A stretch of 64,000 nucleotides of DNA from Sphingomonas metalli (GCF_014641735.1 NZ_BMIH01000002.1:372001-436000), one strand, 5' to 3'. Positions 25,096-35,094 are shown, counted from the stretch's first letter. Numbers and translations are program-made. Notes: generated by a model not told the origin, from the sequence alone.

Positions 25096-26520
25096 ATGGC
25101 AGGCGCAAATGACGGCGCACTACCGCAACAGGTGAATATCGGCTTCATCGCGGCGATCGTGGCGGTCGCGACGATCGGCGGTTTCATGTTCGGCTATGAC
25201 TCGGGCGTGATCAACGGCACCCAGAAGGGGCTGGAAGCCGCCTTCGACCTCGGCAAGCTGGGCATCGGCGTCAATGTCGGCGCGATCCTGGTCGGCTCGG
25301 CGATCGGCGCGTTCGGGGCGGGCCGGCTCGCCGACCGGATCGGCCGGCGCAGCGTGATGATGCTCGCCGCGGCGCTGTTCCTCGTCAGCGCGCTGCTGGC
25401 GGGCGCGGCCTCGGCCTCCGCGATCTTCATCGTCGCCCGCATCATTGGCGGCCTGGGCGTCGGCGCGGCCAGCGTCATCTCGCCGGTCTATATCTCCGAG
25501 GTCACGCCGGCGGCGATCCGCGGGCGGCTGTCGAGCGTCCAGCAGGTGATGATCATCACCGGCCTGACCGGCGCGTTCGTCGCCAATTTCGCGCTGGCCC
25601 GCTATGCCGGCGGCTCGACCGCGCAGTTCTGGCTCGGCTATCCGGCCTGGCGCTGGATGTTCTGGCTGCAGGCGATCCCCGCCGCGGTCTATCTCGTCGC
25701 GCTGCTCGTCATTCCGGAAAGCCCGCGCTATCTGGTCGCGCAGGGCCGCATCGACGAGGCGCGCGCCGTCCTGACCCGCCTGTTCGGCGCCGCAGAGGCG
25801 GACCGGAAGGTCGCGGACATCAGCCGCAGCCTGGCGGCGGACCATCACCGGCCCAAGCTGTCGGACCTGGTGGACAAGACGACCGGCAAGATCCGTCCGA
25901 TCGTGTGGACCGGCATCGGCCTCGCCGTCTTTCAGCAGTTCGTCGGCATCAACGTCGTCTTCTACTATGGCGCGACGCTGTGGGAGGCGGTCGGCTTCTC
26001 GGAAGACTATGCGCTCCAGACCAACATCCTGTCGGGCGTGCTGTCGATCGGCGCCTGCATCGCCACCATCCTCCTCGTCGACAAGATCGGCCGCAAGCCG
26101 CTCCTGCTGATCGGCTCGGCGGGCATGGCGGTGACGTTGGCGATCGTCGCCTGGGCCTTCTCGACCGCGGTGGTCGGCGATGGCGGCGCGGTGTCGCTGC
26201 CGGGCAATAACGGCGTGATCGCGCTGATCGCGGCGAACCTCTACGTGATCTCGTTCAACATTTCGTGGGGCCCGATCATGTGGGTCATGCTCGGCGAGAT
26301 GTTCCCGAACCAGATCCGCGGTTCGGGTCTGGCGGTGTCGGGCTTCGCCCAGTGGATCGCGAACGCCGCGATCTCGGTCAGCTTCCCGGCGCTGGTGGTG
26401 TCGCCCGGCCTGGCGGTGACCTATACCGGCTACGCCATCTTTGCGGCGATCTCGTTCTTCTTCGTGCGCGCCATGGTCAACGAGACCCGTGGCCGCGAGT
26501 TGGAAGACATGGAAGGCTGA
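25096..26520 (+). CDS. sugar porter family MFS transporter (XylE-like)
   Basis: A 474-residue twelve-helix major facilitator. It has FMFGYDSGVINGTQ near the start, GRLADRIGRRSVMML after TM2-3, PESPRYLVAQGRIDEA before the central loop, GINVVFYYGATLW in TM7 and the GRKPLLLIGSAG loop, all typical of sugar porters (XylE/GLUT group). It probably imports D-xylose (or arabinose) across the inner membrane by proton symport. It is divergent from the GH43-xylBA operon, and operator B overlaps its promoter. The start at 25096 follows GAGAGGGG. Confidence 0.92.
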   Translation: MAGANDGALPQQVNIGFIAAIVAVATIGGFMFGYDSGVINGTQKGLEAAFDLGKLGIGVNVGAILVGSAIGAFGAGRLADRIGRRSVMMLAAALFLVSALLAGAASASAIFIVARIIGGLGVGAASVISPVYISEVTPAAIRGRLSSVQQVMIITGLTGAFVANFALARYAGGSTAQFWLGYPAWRWMFWLQAIPAAVYLVALLVIPESPRYLVAQGRIDEARAVLTRLFGAAEADRKVADISRSLAADHHRPKLSDLVDKTTGKIRPIVWTGIGLAVFQQFVGINVVFYYGATLWEAVGFSEDYALQTNILSGVLSIGACIATILLVDKIGRKPLLLIGSAGMAVTLAIVAWAFSTAVVGDGGAVSLPGNNGVIALIAANLYVISFNISWGPIMWVMLGEMFPNQIRGSGLAVSGFAQWIANAAISVSFPALVVSPGLAVTYTGYAIFAAISFFFVRAMVNETRGRELEDMEG

Positions 26521-26526
26521 TCGTTT

Positions 26527-26558
26527 CCGTCCCCCGTGCCGCCAGGCATGGGGGACGG
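26527..26558. terminator. strong hairpin after the sugar porter gene
   Basis: A 14-bp stem (26527-26540 with 26545-26558, one G-T pair) and loop GCCA begin six bases after the MFS stop. It lacks a T run on either side, so it may be a weak terminator or an RNA-end stabiliser rather than a classical intrinsic terminator. Confidence 0.5.
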
Positions 26559-26621
26559 CCTGACGACAAAAAAGGGGCCGCCGGTCAGCGGCGGCATCCG
26601 TCCACAGAGAGGATGATCCGC

Positions 26622-27695
26622 ATGGCTGCCCCCCTTCCCGCCCGCTGGCTCGCCGCGGCGGGTCTCTGCCTGTCTGCACTGCCGGTGGCCGCGCAGATGA
26701 CCACCGAGCTTCCCGCGGCGGTACCCGGCGCCAAGCCGGTCACCGTGGAGCGGATCAGGATCCATTCCGCCGCGCTGGAAGGCAGTCTTGAGGGCGATCC
26801 GGCGACCCGCGACGTGATCGTCATCCTGCCGCCCGGCTATGCCGCCGAACGCACCCGCCGCTATCCGGTCGTCTATGCGCTGCACGGCTATTCGGTCGGC
26901 GCGGAGCAGTGGAGCAAGGAAATCCACGCGATCGAGGCGACCACCGGCGCCTTCGCCCGCGGCGTCCCCGGAATGATCGTGGTGCTGCCCGACAGCAAGA
27001 CGATGCATAACGGCTCGATGTATTCCTCCTCGGTCACCACCGGCGACTATGAGCGCTTCATCTCGCACGACCTCGTCGCGGCGATCGACGCCAGATACCG
27101 CACCCTGCCGGTGCGCGAGAGCCGCGGGCTCGTCGGCCATTCGATGGGCGGCTATGGCGCGTCGCGGATCGGGATGAAGCATGCCGACGTGTTCGGCGCG
27201 CTGTACATGATGAGCCCCTGCTGCCTGTCGCCGCGCGCGATGACCCGGCTCGACCCCAAGGATGCCGACGCGCTCGCCGCGCTCAAGTCCCCGGCCGACT
27301 CGCCCAGCCTGTCCTGGGGCCAGCGCGCGATGCTGGCGAGCGCCGCGGCCTGGTCGCCCAATCCGAAGAAGCCGCCCCTCTACCTCGATCTGCCGGTCGA
27401 GAACGGACAGGTGCGGGAGGATATCGCGGCGAAATGGGCGGCCAATTCGCCGCTCGCCTTCGTCGACCAATATACCAGCAATCTGCGCCGCTATCGCGCG
27501 ATCGCGATCGATGTCGGCTCGCAGGACGGGCTGAAGGCGGATGCGGGCAAGCTGCACGAGGCGCTGGATCGCTATGGCATCGCCAACAGCTTCCAGATCT
27601 ATGAGGGCGATCATACCAACCGGATCGCGGTGCGCTTCCAGGATCAGGTCATGCCGTTCTTCGGCCGCAACCTCGTCGCCCAGGCGCGGCCGTGA
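26622..27695 (+). CDS. secreted esterase, alpha/beta hydrolase (CE1-like)
   Basis: A 357-residue protein with signal peptide MAAPLPARWLAAAGLCLSAL...AAQ. The core has PVVYALHGYSVGAEQW (oxyanion region), GLVGHSMGGYGASRIGM with nucleophile Ser, and a late GDHTNRI with the catalytic His, the layout of the esterase D / feruloyl-acetylxylan esterase group (CE1). It likely removes ester groups from xylan oligomers in the periplasm. The ATG at 26622 has GAGAGG nine bases before; the ATG at 26613 is too close to it. The stop overlaps the GH95 start by 4 bases. Confidence 0.82.
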   Translation: MAAPLPARWLAAAGLCLSALPVAAQMTTELPAAVPGAKPVTVERIRIHSAALEGSLEGDPATRDVIVILPPGYAAERTRRYPVVYALHGYSVGAEQWSKEIHAIEATTGAFARGVPGMIVVLPDSKTMHNGSMYSSSVTTGDYERFISHDLVAAIDARYRTLPVRESRGLVGHSMGGYGASRIGMKHADVFGALYMMSPCCLSPRAMTRLDPKDADALAALKSPADSPSLSWGQRAMLASAAAWSPNPKKPPLYLDLPVENGQVREDIAAKWAANSPLAFVDQYTSNLRRYRAIAIDVGSQDGLKADAGKLHEALDRYGIANSFQIYEGDHTNRIAVRFQDQVMPFFGRNLVAQARP

Positions 27696-30028
27696 GCGGC
27701 GCGCCCTCGCGCCGGTCGGTGCTGCGCGGCGCGGCCGGGGTCGCCCTTGCGGGCAGCCTCGCCCGCCCCGCCAGCGCGGCGGCGGAGGGCGCGCCCGATC
27801 CTACCCACAGCCTCTGGTATCGCCAGCCCGCCAGCGTCTGGACCGAGGCGCTGCCGGTCGGCAACGGCCGGCTCGGCGCGATGGTGTTCGGCGGCACCGC
27901 GCATGAGCGGCTCCAGCTCAACGAAGATACGCTCTGGGCCGGCGGACCCTATGATCCCGTCAACCCCGCCGCCCGCGCTGCCCTGCCCGAAGTGCGCCGG
28001 CTGATCGATGCGGGCCGGTACGCCGAGGCGCAGGCGCTGGCGGACAAGGCGCTGATCGGCACGCCGCGCACGCAGATGCCCTATCAGCCGCTCGGCGACC
28101 TGATCCTCGACCTGCCGGCGGTCGCGAACGCCGATATCGCCGACTATCGCCGCACGCTCGATCTCGACTCGGCGGTGACGGAGACGCGCTTCACCGCCGG
28201 CGGCACCCGCTATCGCCGCACCGTGCTCGCCGCGCCGGGCGACAACATTCTGCTGGTGCGGCTCGAGGCGGATCGGCCATTCGACCTGAACGTCGCCCTC
28301 TCCTCCCCCCAGCCGCAGACCGCGGTGACGGCGGAGGGACCGGCGCTGCTGATGCACGGCCGCAATGCCGATCATGCCGGCGTCCCGGGCGTCCTCCGCT
28401 ACGCCGCGCGGGTGCAGGCGCTGACCGAGAGCGGCAGCATCGCACCCGCCGAGAGTGCGCTCGCGATCCGCGGCGCACGCGCGGTGACGCTGGTCGTGGC
28501 GATGGCGACCAGCTTCCGCCGCTTCGACGATTATGCCGCCGATCCGCTGGCGCTGACCGCCGAGACGCTGGCGCAGGCCGTCGCGCGCGGCCCCGCGCGG
28601 GTGGAGGCGGATGCGACCGCCGCCTATCGCGCGCTCTACCGCCGCGTCGCGCTCGACCTCGGCGTCACCGCCGCGGCTGACCAGCCCACCGACCTGCGCG
28701 TCAAGGCGGACCGCGCCGCCGGCGACCCGGCGCTCGCCACCCTCTATTTCAACTATGGCCGCTATCTGCTGATCGCCTGCTCGCGCGAAGGCGGCCAGCC
28801 CGCGAACCTCCAGGGCCTGTGGAACGAGGCGACCGATCCGCCCTGGGGATCCAAATATACGGTCAATATCAATACCGAGATGAACTACTGGCCCGCCGAG
28901 GTCACCGCGCTGCCCGAATGCGTCGCGCCGCTCGTCCAGATGGTGCGCGAACTGGCGATCACCGGCGAGCGGACGGCGCAGGCGATGTACGGCGCGCGCG
29001 GCTGGGTATGCCACCACAATACCGATCTGTGGCGCGCGACCGCGCCGATCGACGGCGCGCCCTGGGGCCTGTGGCCGACCGGCGGCGCGTGGCTCTGCAC
29101 GCATCTGTGGGACCATTACGACTTTGGCCGCGACCGGGAATATCTGGCCTCGGTCTATCCGCTGATGCGCGGCGCGGCGCTGTTCTTCCTCGACACGCTG
29201 CAGACCGATCCGAAGACCGGGCGGCTGGTGACCAATCCGTCGCTCTCGCCCGAGAATGTCCATCCCATGGGTGCCTCGATCTGCGCCGGGCCGGCGATGG
29301 ACCAGCAGATCCTGCGCGACCTGTTCGACCAGGTCGGTCAGGCGGCGGCGATCCTGAAGGTCGATGCCGCGCTTGCCGCCGAGATCGCCGCTGCACGTGC
29401 GAAACTCGCACCCGACCGGATCGGCAGCGACGGCCGGTTGCAGGAATGGCAGGAGGATTGGGACGCCAGGGCGCCCGAGCCGCGGCATCGCCACGTCTCG
29501 CATCTCTACGCGCTCTTCCCGAGCGACCAGATCGATCCCGACCGCACCCCCGACCTCGCCGCCGCCGCGCGACGCTCGCTGGAGGCGCGCGGCGACGAGT
29601 CGACCGGCTGGGCGACCGCCTGGCGCGCGAACCTCTGGGCGCGGCTGCGCGACGGCGAGCATGCGCATCGCATCATCGCCTATCTGCTCGGCCCCGCACG
29701 CACCTATCCCAACCTGTTCGACTCGCACCCGCCCTTCCAGATCGACGGCAATTTCGGCGGCACGCGAGCCATCGCCGAGATGCTGATGCAGAGCCGCGGC
29801 GACGAGATCCTGCTCCTGCCCGCCTTGCCGCGGGCATGGCCGACCGGGTCGATCAAGGGCCTGCGCGCCCGCGGGCGCTGCCGGGTGGACGTACACTGGC
29901 GCGAGGGGCGGCTGACCCATGCGGTGCTGACCGGCGACGAGGCCGGACGGCGCACGGTCCGCTATGGGGGCGAGCGGCGCGAGGCGGCGCTGGTCGCCGG
30001 GCGCGGGGTGAAGGTGCGGCTGGGATAG
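27692..30028 (+). CDS. GH95 family glycosidase (alpha-L-fucosidase or alpha-L-galactosidase)
   Basis: A 778-residue GH95 enzyme starting at GTG with the 4-base overlap. The N-terminus (SRRSVLRGAAGVALAGSLA) has twin-Arg features, so Tat export to the periplasm is likely. Landmarks are LPVGNGRLGAMVFGG, LQLNEDTLWAGGP, the NINTEMNYWPAEV site with family Asn residues, HRHVSHLYALFPSDQI and FQIDGNFGGTRAIAEML with the catalytic Asp. GH95 members remove alpha-1,2-fucose from xyloglucan and, in some gut bacteria, alpha-L-galactose from complex arabinoxylan. The xylan context favours the latter, though sequence alone cannot decide. Confidence 0.88.
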   Translation: MSGAPSRRSVLRGAAGVALAGSLARPASAAAEGAPDPTHSLWYRQPASVWTEALPVGNGRLGAMVFGGTAHERLQLNEDTLWAGGPYDPVNPAARAALPEVRRLIDAGRYAEAQALADKALIGTPRTQMPYQPLGDLILDLPAVANADIADYRRTLDLDSAVTETRFTAGGTRYRRTVLAAPGDNILLVRLEADRPFDLNVALSSPQPQTAVTAEGPALLMHGRNADHAGVPGVLRYAARVQALTESGSIAPAESALAIRGARAVTLVVAMATSFRRFDDYAADPLALTAETLAQAVARGPARVEADATAAYRALYRRVALDLGVTAAADQPTDLRVKADRAAGDPALATLYFNYGRYLLIACSREGGQPANLQGLWNEATDPPWGSKYTVNINTEMNYWPAEVTALPECVAPLVQMVRELAITGERTAQAMYGARGWVCHHNTDLWRATAPIDGAPWGLWPTGGAWLCTHLWDHYDFGRDREYLASVYPLMRGAALFFLDTLQTDPKTGRLVTNPSLSPENVHPMGASICAGPAMDQQILRDLFDQVGQAAAILKVDAALAAEIAAARAKLAPDRIGSDGRLQEWQEDWDARAPEPRHRHVSHLYALFPSDQIDPDRTPDLAAAARRSLEARGDESTGWATAWRANLWARLRDGEHAHRIIAYLLGPARTYPNLFDSHPPFQIDGNFGGTRAIAEMLMQSRGDEILLLPALPRAWPTGSIKGLRARGRCRVDVHWREGRLTHAVLTGDEAGRRTVRYGGERREAALVAGRGVKVRLG

Positions 30029-30053
30029 GGGGAGGCGTTCACCAACCCATTCC

Positions 30054-30133
30054 GTCATCCCAGCGAAGGCTGGGATCTCCGCTTGGCAAGCGTGACGGTT
30101 CCCCACTGAGACCCCAGCCTTCGCTGGGGTGAC
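30054..30133. repeat. REP-like inverted repeat, CCCAGCGAAGGCTGGG family
   Basis: Left arm GTCATCCCAGCGAAGGCTGG and right arm CCAGCCTTCGCTGGGGTGAC around a short variable loop. It lies in the gap between convergent GH95 and GH3 genes. Similar copies lie at 39115-39196 and 40817-40898. Confidence 0.88.
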
Positions 30134-30166
30134 GTAATGTTGAGGGGTGCGGGTGTGCACGCGCCC

Positions 30167-30276
30167 CCCACCCCGTTCGTGCTGAGCCTGTCGAAGCACT
30201 GTTCTTCGTCCCACGCGCGCCAGCGCTTGAGACAAGAAGGCAGTGCTTCGACAAGCTCAGCACGAACGGGGTGGGG
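30167..30276. repeat. intergenic inverted repeat, CGTTCGTGCTGAGC family
   Basis: Left arm CCCCGTTCGTGCTGAGCCTG with GTCGAAGCACTG, right arm the near-perfect inverse (CAGTGCTTCGAC then AAGCTCAGCACGAACGGGG). Nearly 30 bases pair on each side. A decayed copy lies at 1057-1156. Together with the preceding repeat it fills the 299-base gap 30029-30327. Confidence 0.88.
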
Positions 30277-30327
30277 AGTTGGTATCAGTCCAAAGAACCG
30301 GGCCGGCACTCCGCCGGCCCGCTCCCG

Positions 30328-33027
30328 TCACTCCGCGACCGCGCCCGCCTCGTCCACCCGGAACGCAGCCGAGCGCACCGGCACGCCGGTATCCGGCTGG
30401 CCGCTGCCGACGCTGACGCGGTAATCGCCCTTCATCACCTGCCGCACCCCGTCGGCGGTCACCGCGCTCAGGTCGCGCGGCGAGAGGGTGAAGGTCACCG
30501 CGCGCCGCTCGCCGGGTGCCAGATGCACGCGCCGGAAGCCGCGCAGCGCCACGCGCGGCGCGCCCTCCACCTTCGGGAAGTCGAGGTACAGCTGGGCCAC
30601 CTCGTCGCCCGCGCGCTTGCCGCTGTTCTGCACCTCGGTCGTCACGGTCAGCCCGGCGCCCGCGCCGCCCGCGGCCGGCTGCAGCTTCAGCGGCGCATAG
30701 GCGAAGCTGGTGTAGCTGAGGCCGTAGCCGAACGGATAGACCGGCGTGCCGGTGAAGTAGCGATAGGTCCGCCCCTTCATCGCATAGTCGCCGAACGCCG
30801 GCAGGTGGTCGACCGAGCGGTAGAAGGTCAGCGGCAGCCGCCCGGCGGGATTGGTCTTGCCCGCCAGAACGTTGCCGACCGCCTGCCCGCCCGCCTGGCC
30901 CGGATACCAGGCCTCGACGATCGCCGAGGCATTGGCCTTCGCCCAGGCGAGGTTCACCGGGCTGCCGTTCATCAGCACGACGATCAGCGGCTTGCCGGTC
31001 GCCTTGGCCTGTTCGAGCAGCTGCTGCTGGTCGGCCGGCAGGTCCAGCGTGGTCTTGTCGCCGCCCTTGAAGCCGGGGACGGAGATCGGCGCCTCCTCCG
31101 CTTCGAGGTCGGAGGTCAGGCCGACCACCGCGACCAGCGCGTCGCTGTCCCGCGCGGCGGACCGCAATGCGGCGGCGGGATCGGCGGAGACGCGCTTCCA
31201 CACGAAACCGATGCCGCTGGAGATGCGCGACTCGCTGGTGATGGTGATCGGGTAGCGCCGCCCCTTCTCCAGATCGATCGTCCGCATCGTCGGCAGGCTG
31301 TTCCACGACCGGCCCTTCAGATCGACGAAGGGCTGGCCGTCCAGCGTCATCGTGCCGGTGAAGCCGCTGATGCCGAGGCGATAGCGGCCGGTCTCGGGCG
31401 GCACGAGGAAGCCGGTCCAGCTCACCCGATGGACGTCGCGCACCTGCGGCAGGTCGAGGCTGCGCCCGCCCACATCGGCCTCGACCCGGGTGACGGTCGG
31501 CGCCTCCTCATAGCGGGCCGCCTTGACGAAGGCGTCGAGTGCGCCCGGCGCGAAGCGCGCCGGCACCTTCTGCACCGGGTTCCAGTAGCGGGCGACGAGG
31601 CCGGGCTTCCCGTCCGGCGTCAGCAGCGCGCTGGTCGGCACCGGATCGCCATCGGTGAAGGTCTCGCCGAACGGCACGTAGCGGACGCGCGCCGACGGCA
31701 TGGCGCGCTGCAACCCCTCGACGACCGAGATCGGCCGGCCCGACAGCGCCGAGGAATAATTGCCGCGCAGCACCCGCGTCGCATCGCCCAGCGGGCCGAT
31801 GACGGCGATCCGCGCGCTGGACTTGAGCGGCAGCGTGCCGTTGTTCTTGAGCAGGACGAGGCTCTTCTCCGCCACCTCCAGCGCCAGCGCCTGATGCTGT
31901 GGCGTGCCGATCGACGCGGTGGAGGCGCTGGTGATCGACAGCGGCCGCACGCCCGGCAGGTCGCCGTTGCGATAGCGGGCGGAGAACAGCCGGATCAGCG
32001 ACCGGTCGATATCGCCGACCGACAGCAGCCCGCGATTGAGCGCGTCGCGATAGGGATTGGCGAGCCCGTCGGTATCGCTCAGCGTCTGGGTGTTGCACTC
32101 GTTGTCGACGCCCGCGCGCATCGCCGCCGCCACCGCGCTGGCGGGATCGGGGGCGTAATGGTGGTTGGCGTTGATGTCCTTCACCGCGTCGCAGTCGGAC
32201 ACGACATAACCCTTGAAGCCCCAGGCGCCGCGCAGATAGGTCTTGAGCAGCATGTCGTTGGCGCAGGCGGGCTGGCCGTCGATGCGATTATAGGCGCACA
32301 TGATCGACCCGGCGCCCCCCTCCACGATCGCCGCGCGGAAGGCGGGCAGGTAGGTGTCGACCAGATCGTGCTGCGAAATGTAGACGTTCGCCTCGTGCCT
32401 GGTCGATTCCGGTCCCGAATGGACGGCATAGTGTTTGGGCGTGGCGATCACGTCGTAGCGGCCGGGATCCTCGCCCTGCATGCCGCGGACGAAGGCGACG
32501 CCCATGCGCGCGGTGAGGAACGGATCCTCGCCATAGGTCTCCTGTCCGCGGCCCCAGCGCGGATCGCGGAAGATGTTGATGTTGGGCGACCAGGTGTCGA
32601 GCCCAGTACCGATCCGGCCCAGCTTGCCGGTCTGGCGGCCCAGCGCGTGGAGACCGCGCACCTCGCTGCTGATCGCGCCGGCGGTGCTGTGGATCAGCTG
32701 GTCGTCGAAGGTCGCAGCCAGCCCGATCGGCTCGGGAAAGTTCGTCGTCGGCAGCGTCCCGATCGCGCCGTGGAGCGACTCGGTCCACCAGTTATAGGCG
32801 GGGACGTCGAGCCGCGGGATCGCCGGCGCGGTGTTGAGCAGCTGGTCGAGCTTCTCCTCGGTCGTCATCCGCGCCACGAGCCGGGCGGCGAGCGCCTCGG
32901 CCTGGTCGGCGGTCTGCGAGCCGGCGGCAGGCGGCATCGGCTCCCCGGTCTGCGCCGACGCCGCCGCTGCGGCGATCGACAGGGCCAGTACCGACACGAA
33001 CGCGGCATAGTGCTGCTTCACGAACAT
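30328..33027 (-). CDS. GH3 family beta-xylosidase/beta-glucosidase with PA14 domain
   Basis: An 899-residue secreted GH3 enzyme. Signal peptide is residues 1-27 (MFVKQHYAAFVSVLALSIAA...SAQ). The barrel domain has NWWTESLHGAIG, DPRWGRGQETYGEDPFLTARMG and KHYAVHSGPESTRHEANV; the nucleophile Asp is in GYVVSDCDAVKD (about residue 277). A PA14 domain is inserted at about residues 470-600 (starting LVARYWNPVQ), then the second GH3 domain and a fibronectin-like C-terminal domain (GDEVAQLYLDFPKV). Such enzymes are usually beta-xylosidases. The start follows AAGGGAGAAGGGG; the frame stays open far upstream but there it is only antisense to the alpha-galactosidase. Operator C lies 25 bases before the start. 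Confidence 0.93.
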   Translation of the reverse strand: MFVKQHYAAFVSVLALSIAAAAASAQTGEPMPPAAGSQTADQAEALAARLVARMTTEEKLDQLLNTAPAIPRLDVPAYNWWTESLHGAIGTLPTTNFPEPIGLAATFDDQLIHSTAGAISSEVRGLHALGRQTGKLGRIGTGLDTWSPNINIFRDPRWGRGQETYGEDPFLTARMGVAFVRGMQGEDPGRYDVIATPKHYAVHSGPESTRHEANVYISQHDLVDTYLPAFRAAIVEGGAGSIMCAYNRIDGQPACANDMLLKTYLRGAWGFKGYVVSDCDAVKDINANHHYAPDPASAVAAAMRAGVDNECNTQTLSDTDGLANPYRDALNRGLLSVGDIDRSLIRLFSARYRNGDLPGVRPLSITSASTASIGTPQHQALALEVAEKSLVLLKNNGTLPLKSSARIAVIGPLGDATRVLRGNYSSALSGRPISVVEGLQRAMPSARVRYVPFGETFTDGDPVPTSALLTPDGKPGLVARYWNPVQKVPARFAPGALDAFVKAARYEEAPTVTRVEADVGGRSLDLPQVRDVHRVSWTGFLVPPETGRYRLGISGFTGTMTLDGQPFVDLKGRSWNSLPTMRTIDLEKGRRYPITITSESRISSGIGFVWKRVSADPAAALRSAARDSDALVAVVGLTSDLEAEEAPISVPGFKGGDKTTLDLPADQQQLLEQAKATGKPLIVVLMNGSPVNLAWAKANASAIVEAWYPGQAGGQAVGNVLAGKTNPAGRLPLTFYRSVDHLPAFGDYAMKGRTYRYFTGTPVYPFGYGLSYTSFAYAPLKLQPAAGGAGAGLTVTTEVQNSGKRAGDEVAQLYLDFPKVEGAPRVALRGFRRVHLAPGERRAVTFTLSPRDLSAVTADGVRQVMKGDYRVSVGSGQPDTGVPVRSAAFRVDEAGAVAE

Positions 33028-33051
33028 CCCCTTCTCCCTTCCTCCTGGCGT

Positions 33052-33065
33052 TGATAGCGGTACCA
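33052..33065. promoter_or_regulatory. xylan-regulon operator C (TGATAGCGGTACCA)
   Basis: The 14-bp operator lies 25 bases before the GH3 start and 124 bases before the divergent GH27 start, so it may control one or both. It matches the consensus at 13 of 14 positions. Confidence 0.78.
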
Positions 33066-33189
33066 CTTTTTTCCGCACGACCTGCAATCGATTAAGTTGC
33101 AGACAATGTTCGAAAAAGCGGCCCCTTGCCTTGACGTCTCTTTTAGTCTGACAACAGCGTTCGACAAGAGTGGAGAGGGGACGGCCCGC

Positions 33190-35094
33190 GTGTTTCGAAC
33201 GAGACTGACCATGACGGCCCTGCCGGTGCTGCTGGGCCTGACCACGCCGGCAGCCGGGGCCCCCGCCGATCCCCTGGCGCCGACGGGACGCTGGTCCGCC
33301 AACACGGAGGGTCAGGCGGCGCTGCCGCCGATGGGCTGGAACAGCTGGAACGCCTTCTACACCGATGTCGACGAGGAAAAGGTGATCGCGTCCGCGCGGA
33401 TCATCGTCGACAGCGGGCTGGCCGCGGCAGGCTACCGCTACATCAACATCGACGACGGCTGGTGGCTCCAGCGCCGGCAGAGCGACGGGCGGTTGGTGAT
33501 CCGCACCAACCGCTTCCCCTCCGCCGTCGCGTCCGGCGGCCGCACCAGCTTCCGCCCGCTCACCGACCGGCTGCACGGCATGGGGCTCAAAGCCGGCATC
33601 TATTCGGATATCGGCCGCAACAGCTGCGGCCAGATCTTCACGCCCAACTTCGTCAACCAGCCCGAAGGCAGCATCGCGGAACGCGAGATCGGGCTGTACG
33701 GCCATATCGATCAGGACATTGCGCTCTACTTCGCCGAATGGGGCTTCGACTATATCAAGGTCGATGGCTGCGGCATCCGCGGGCTGGGGCCGGACAGCGA
33801 CCATGTGAAGAAGGGTGACTACCGCCTCTTCGCGCCGCTGATCGACCTTAACGCGCTCAGCCGCACCGACATCCCGGCGGTGAAGGACCTCTATGCGCAG
33901 GTCGCCGGCGCGCTGCGGCGGCACAATCCCGATGGCGACTATGTCTTCTCGATCTGCCTTTGGGGATCGTCGAACGTGCGCGCCTGGGCCAAGGACATGG
34001 GCAACGTATCCCGCACCAGCGACGATATCACCGCCAACTGGTCGCGGATGCTCACCAATTTCGACACGACGGTGACCCGCGCGCTCTATGCGCATCCGCA
34101 TGGCTGGAACGATCCGGACATGCTGTTCGTCGGCTCGGGCGATTTCGACGCCAGGCACATGACCGAGGCGCGATCGCATTTCGCGCTCTGGGCGATGGTC
34201 AACGCGCCGCTGCTGATCGGCTTCGACCTGCGCAAGGCGAATGCGGAACAGATGGCGCTGCTCGGCAATCGCGCGCTGATCGCGCTCAACCAGGATCCGG
34301 CGGGGCATCAGGCAGTCCCGGCCTATCTGTCGGACGACATCCAGATCTTCGTGAAGACGCTGGCCGATGGCGAGAAGGCGGTCGCGATCTTCAACCGCGG
34401 CCTCGCCCCGGCAGAGGCGGCGCTGACCGCCGCGCACCTCAAATGGCGCGGCGACCGGCCGGTCGCGATGACCGATCTCTGGACGGGCAAGCGCAGCGCC
34501 TTCACCGGCGAGACCAAGCTCAGCCTCGCACCGCACGAGACTTTGGTCTTCCGCACCCGGGGCGAGCGCGTGCTGCCCGGCGGCGTCTATCTGTCGGAAA
34601 CGCCCGGCGACGTGAACCCCGCGGTCGACGGGATCCTGGTGCCCCGCGCCGATCCCACCATCCACCGCTCGGTCATCCCCTGGACCGGCACCCATGGTGC
34701 GGGCGAACAGCCGCAATATGGCGGCTGGGGCGGCGCCCAGCCGGATCGCTCGCCCTTCGGCGATCCGCTCCGCGTGGCCGGGCAAGTTCAGGACAGCGGC
34801 ATCGGCGTGCTCGCCGGATCCCGCCTCGAGGTGCGCAACCACGGGCATGCCCGCTTCGCGGCAGAGGTTGGGGTCGACGACGCCACGATGGCGAAAGCGG
34901 CGCGCGTGACCTTCGCGGTCTACGCCGATGGCCGCGAGGTCGCCCGCTCACGCGCGGTGCGCGCGGGCGAGGCTGCGGTGCGGATCGCGGCAGACGTGCG
35001 CGGCGCGAAGCTGGTGGAACTGGTTGCCCGCGGCGAGGGCGCGGCGGCCGACAGCATCGTGGCCAGCTGGGGCGGCGCCAGGTTGCTGGACTGA
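33190..35094 (+). CDS. GH27 family alpha-galactosidase with C-terminal NPCBM-type domain
   Basis: A 634-residue secreted enzyme. After a signal sequence (VFRTRLTMTALPVLLGLTTP...) come LPPMGWNSWNAFYTDVDEE and INIDDGWWLQRR, the GH27 signature. The nucleophile is the Asp of YIKVDGCG (about residue 192) and the acid/base the Asp of GWNDPDML (about 307). A beta-domain follows, and from about residue 463 an NPCBM-like domain (GGVYLSETPGDVNP... and FAVYADGREVARS) that may bind galactosyl or xylan chains. The GTG at 33190 has GAGAGGGG nine bases before it; an ATG at 33211 is an alternative. It probably removes terminal alpha-D-galactose from xylan or mannan side chains. Confidence 0.9.
   Translation: MFRTRLTMTALPVLLGLTTPAAGAPADPLAPTGRWSANTEGQAALPPMGWNSWNAFYTDVDEEKVIASARIIVDSGLAAAGYRYINIDDGWWLQRRQSDGRLVIRTNRFPSAVASGGRTSFRPLTDRLHGMGLKAGIYSDIGRNSCGQIFTPNFVNQPEGSIAEREIGLYGHIDQDIALYFAEWGFDYIKVDGCGIRGLGPDSDHVKKGDYRLFAPLIDLNALSRTDIPAVKDLYAQVAGALRRHNPDGDYVFSICLWGSSNVRAWAKDMGNVSRTSDDITANWSRMLTNFDTTVTRALYAHPHGWNDPDMLFVGSGDFDARHMTEARSHFALWAMVNAPLLIGFDLRKANAEQMALLGNRALIALNQDPAGHQAVPAYLSDDIQIFVKTLADGEKAVAIFNRGLAPAEAALTAAHLKWRGDRPVAMTDLWTGKRSAFTGETKLSLAPHETLVFRTRGERVLPGGVYLSETPGDVNPAVDGILVPRADPTIHRSVIPWTGTHGAGEQPQYGGWGGAQPDRSPFGDPLRVAGQVQDSGIGVLAGSRLEVRNHGHARFAAEVGVDDATMAKAARVTFAVYADGREVARSRAVRAGEAAVRIAADVRGAKLVELVARGEGAAADSIVASWGGARLLD

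Noticed and set aside
33028..34848. Upstream extension of the GH3 frame on the minus strand to about 1500 residues
   Set aside because: It lies wholly antisense to the alpha-galactosidase gene, shows no family motif, and the GH3 signal peptide and ribosome site fix the start at 33027.
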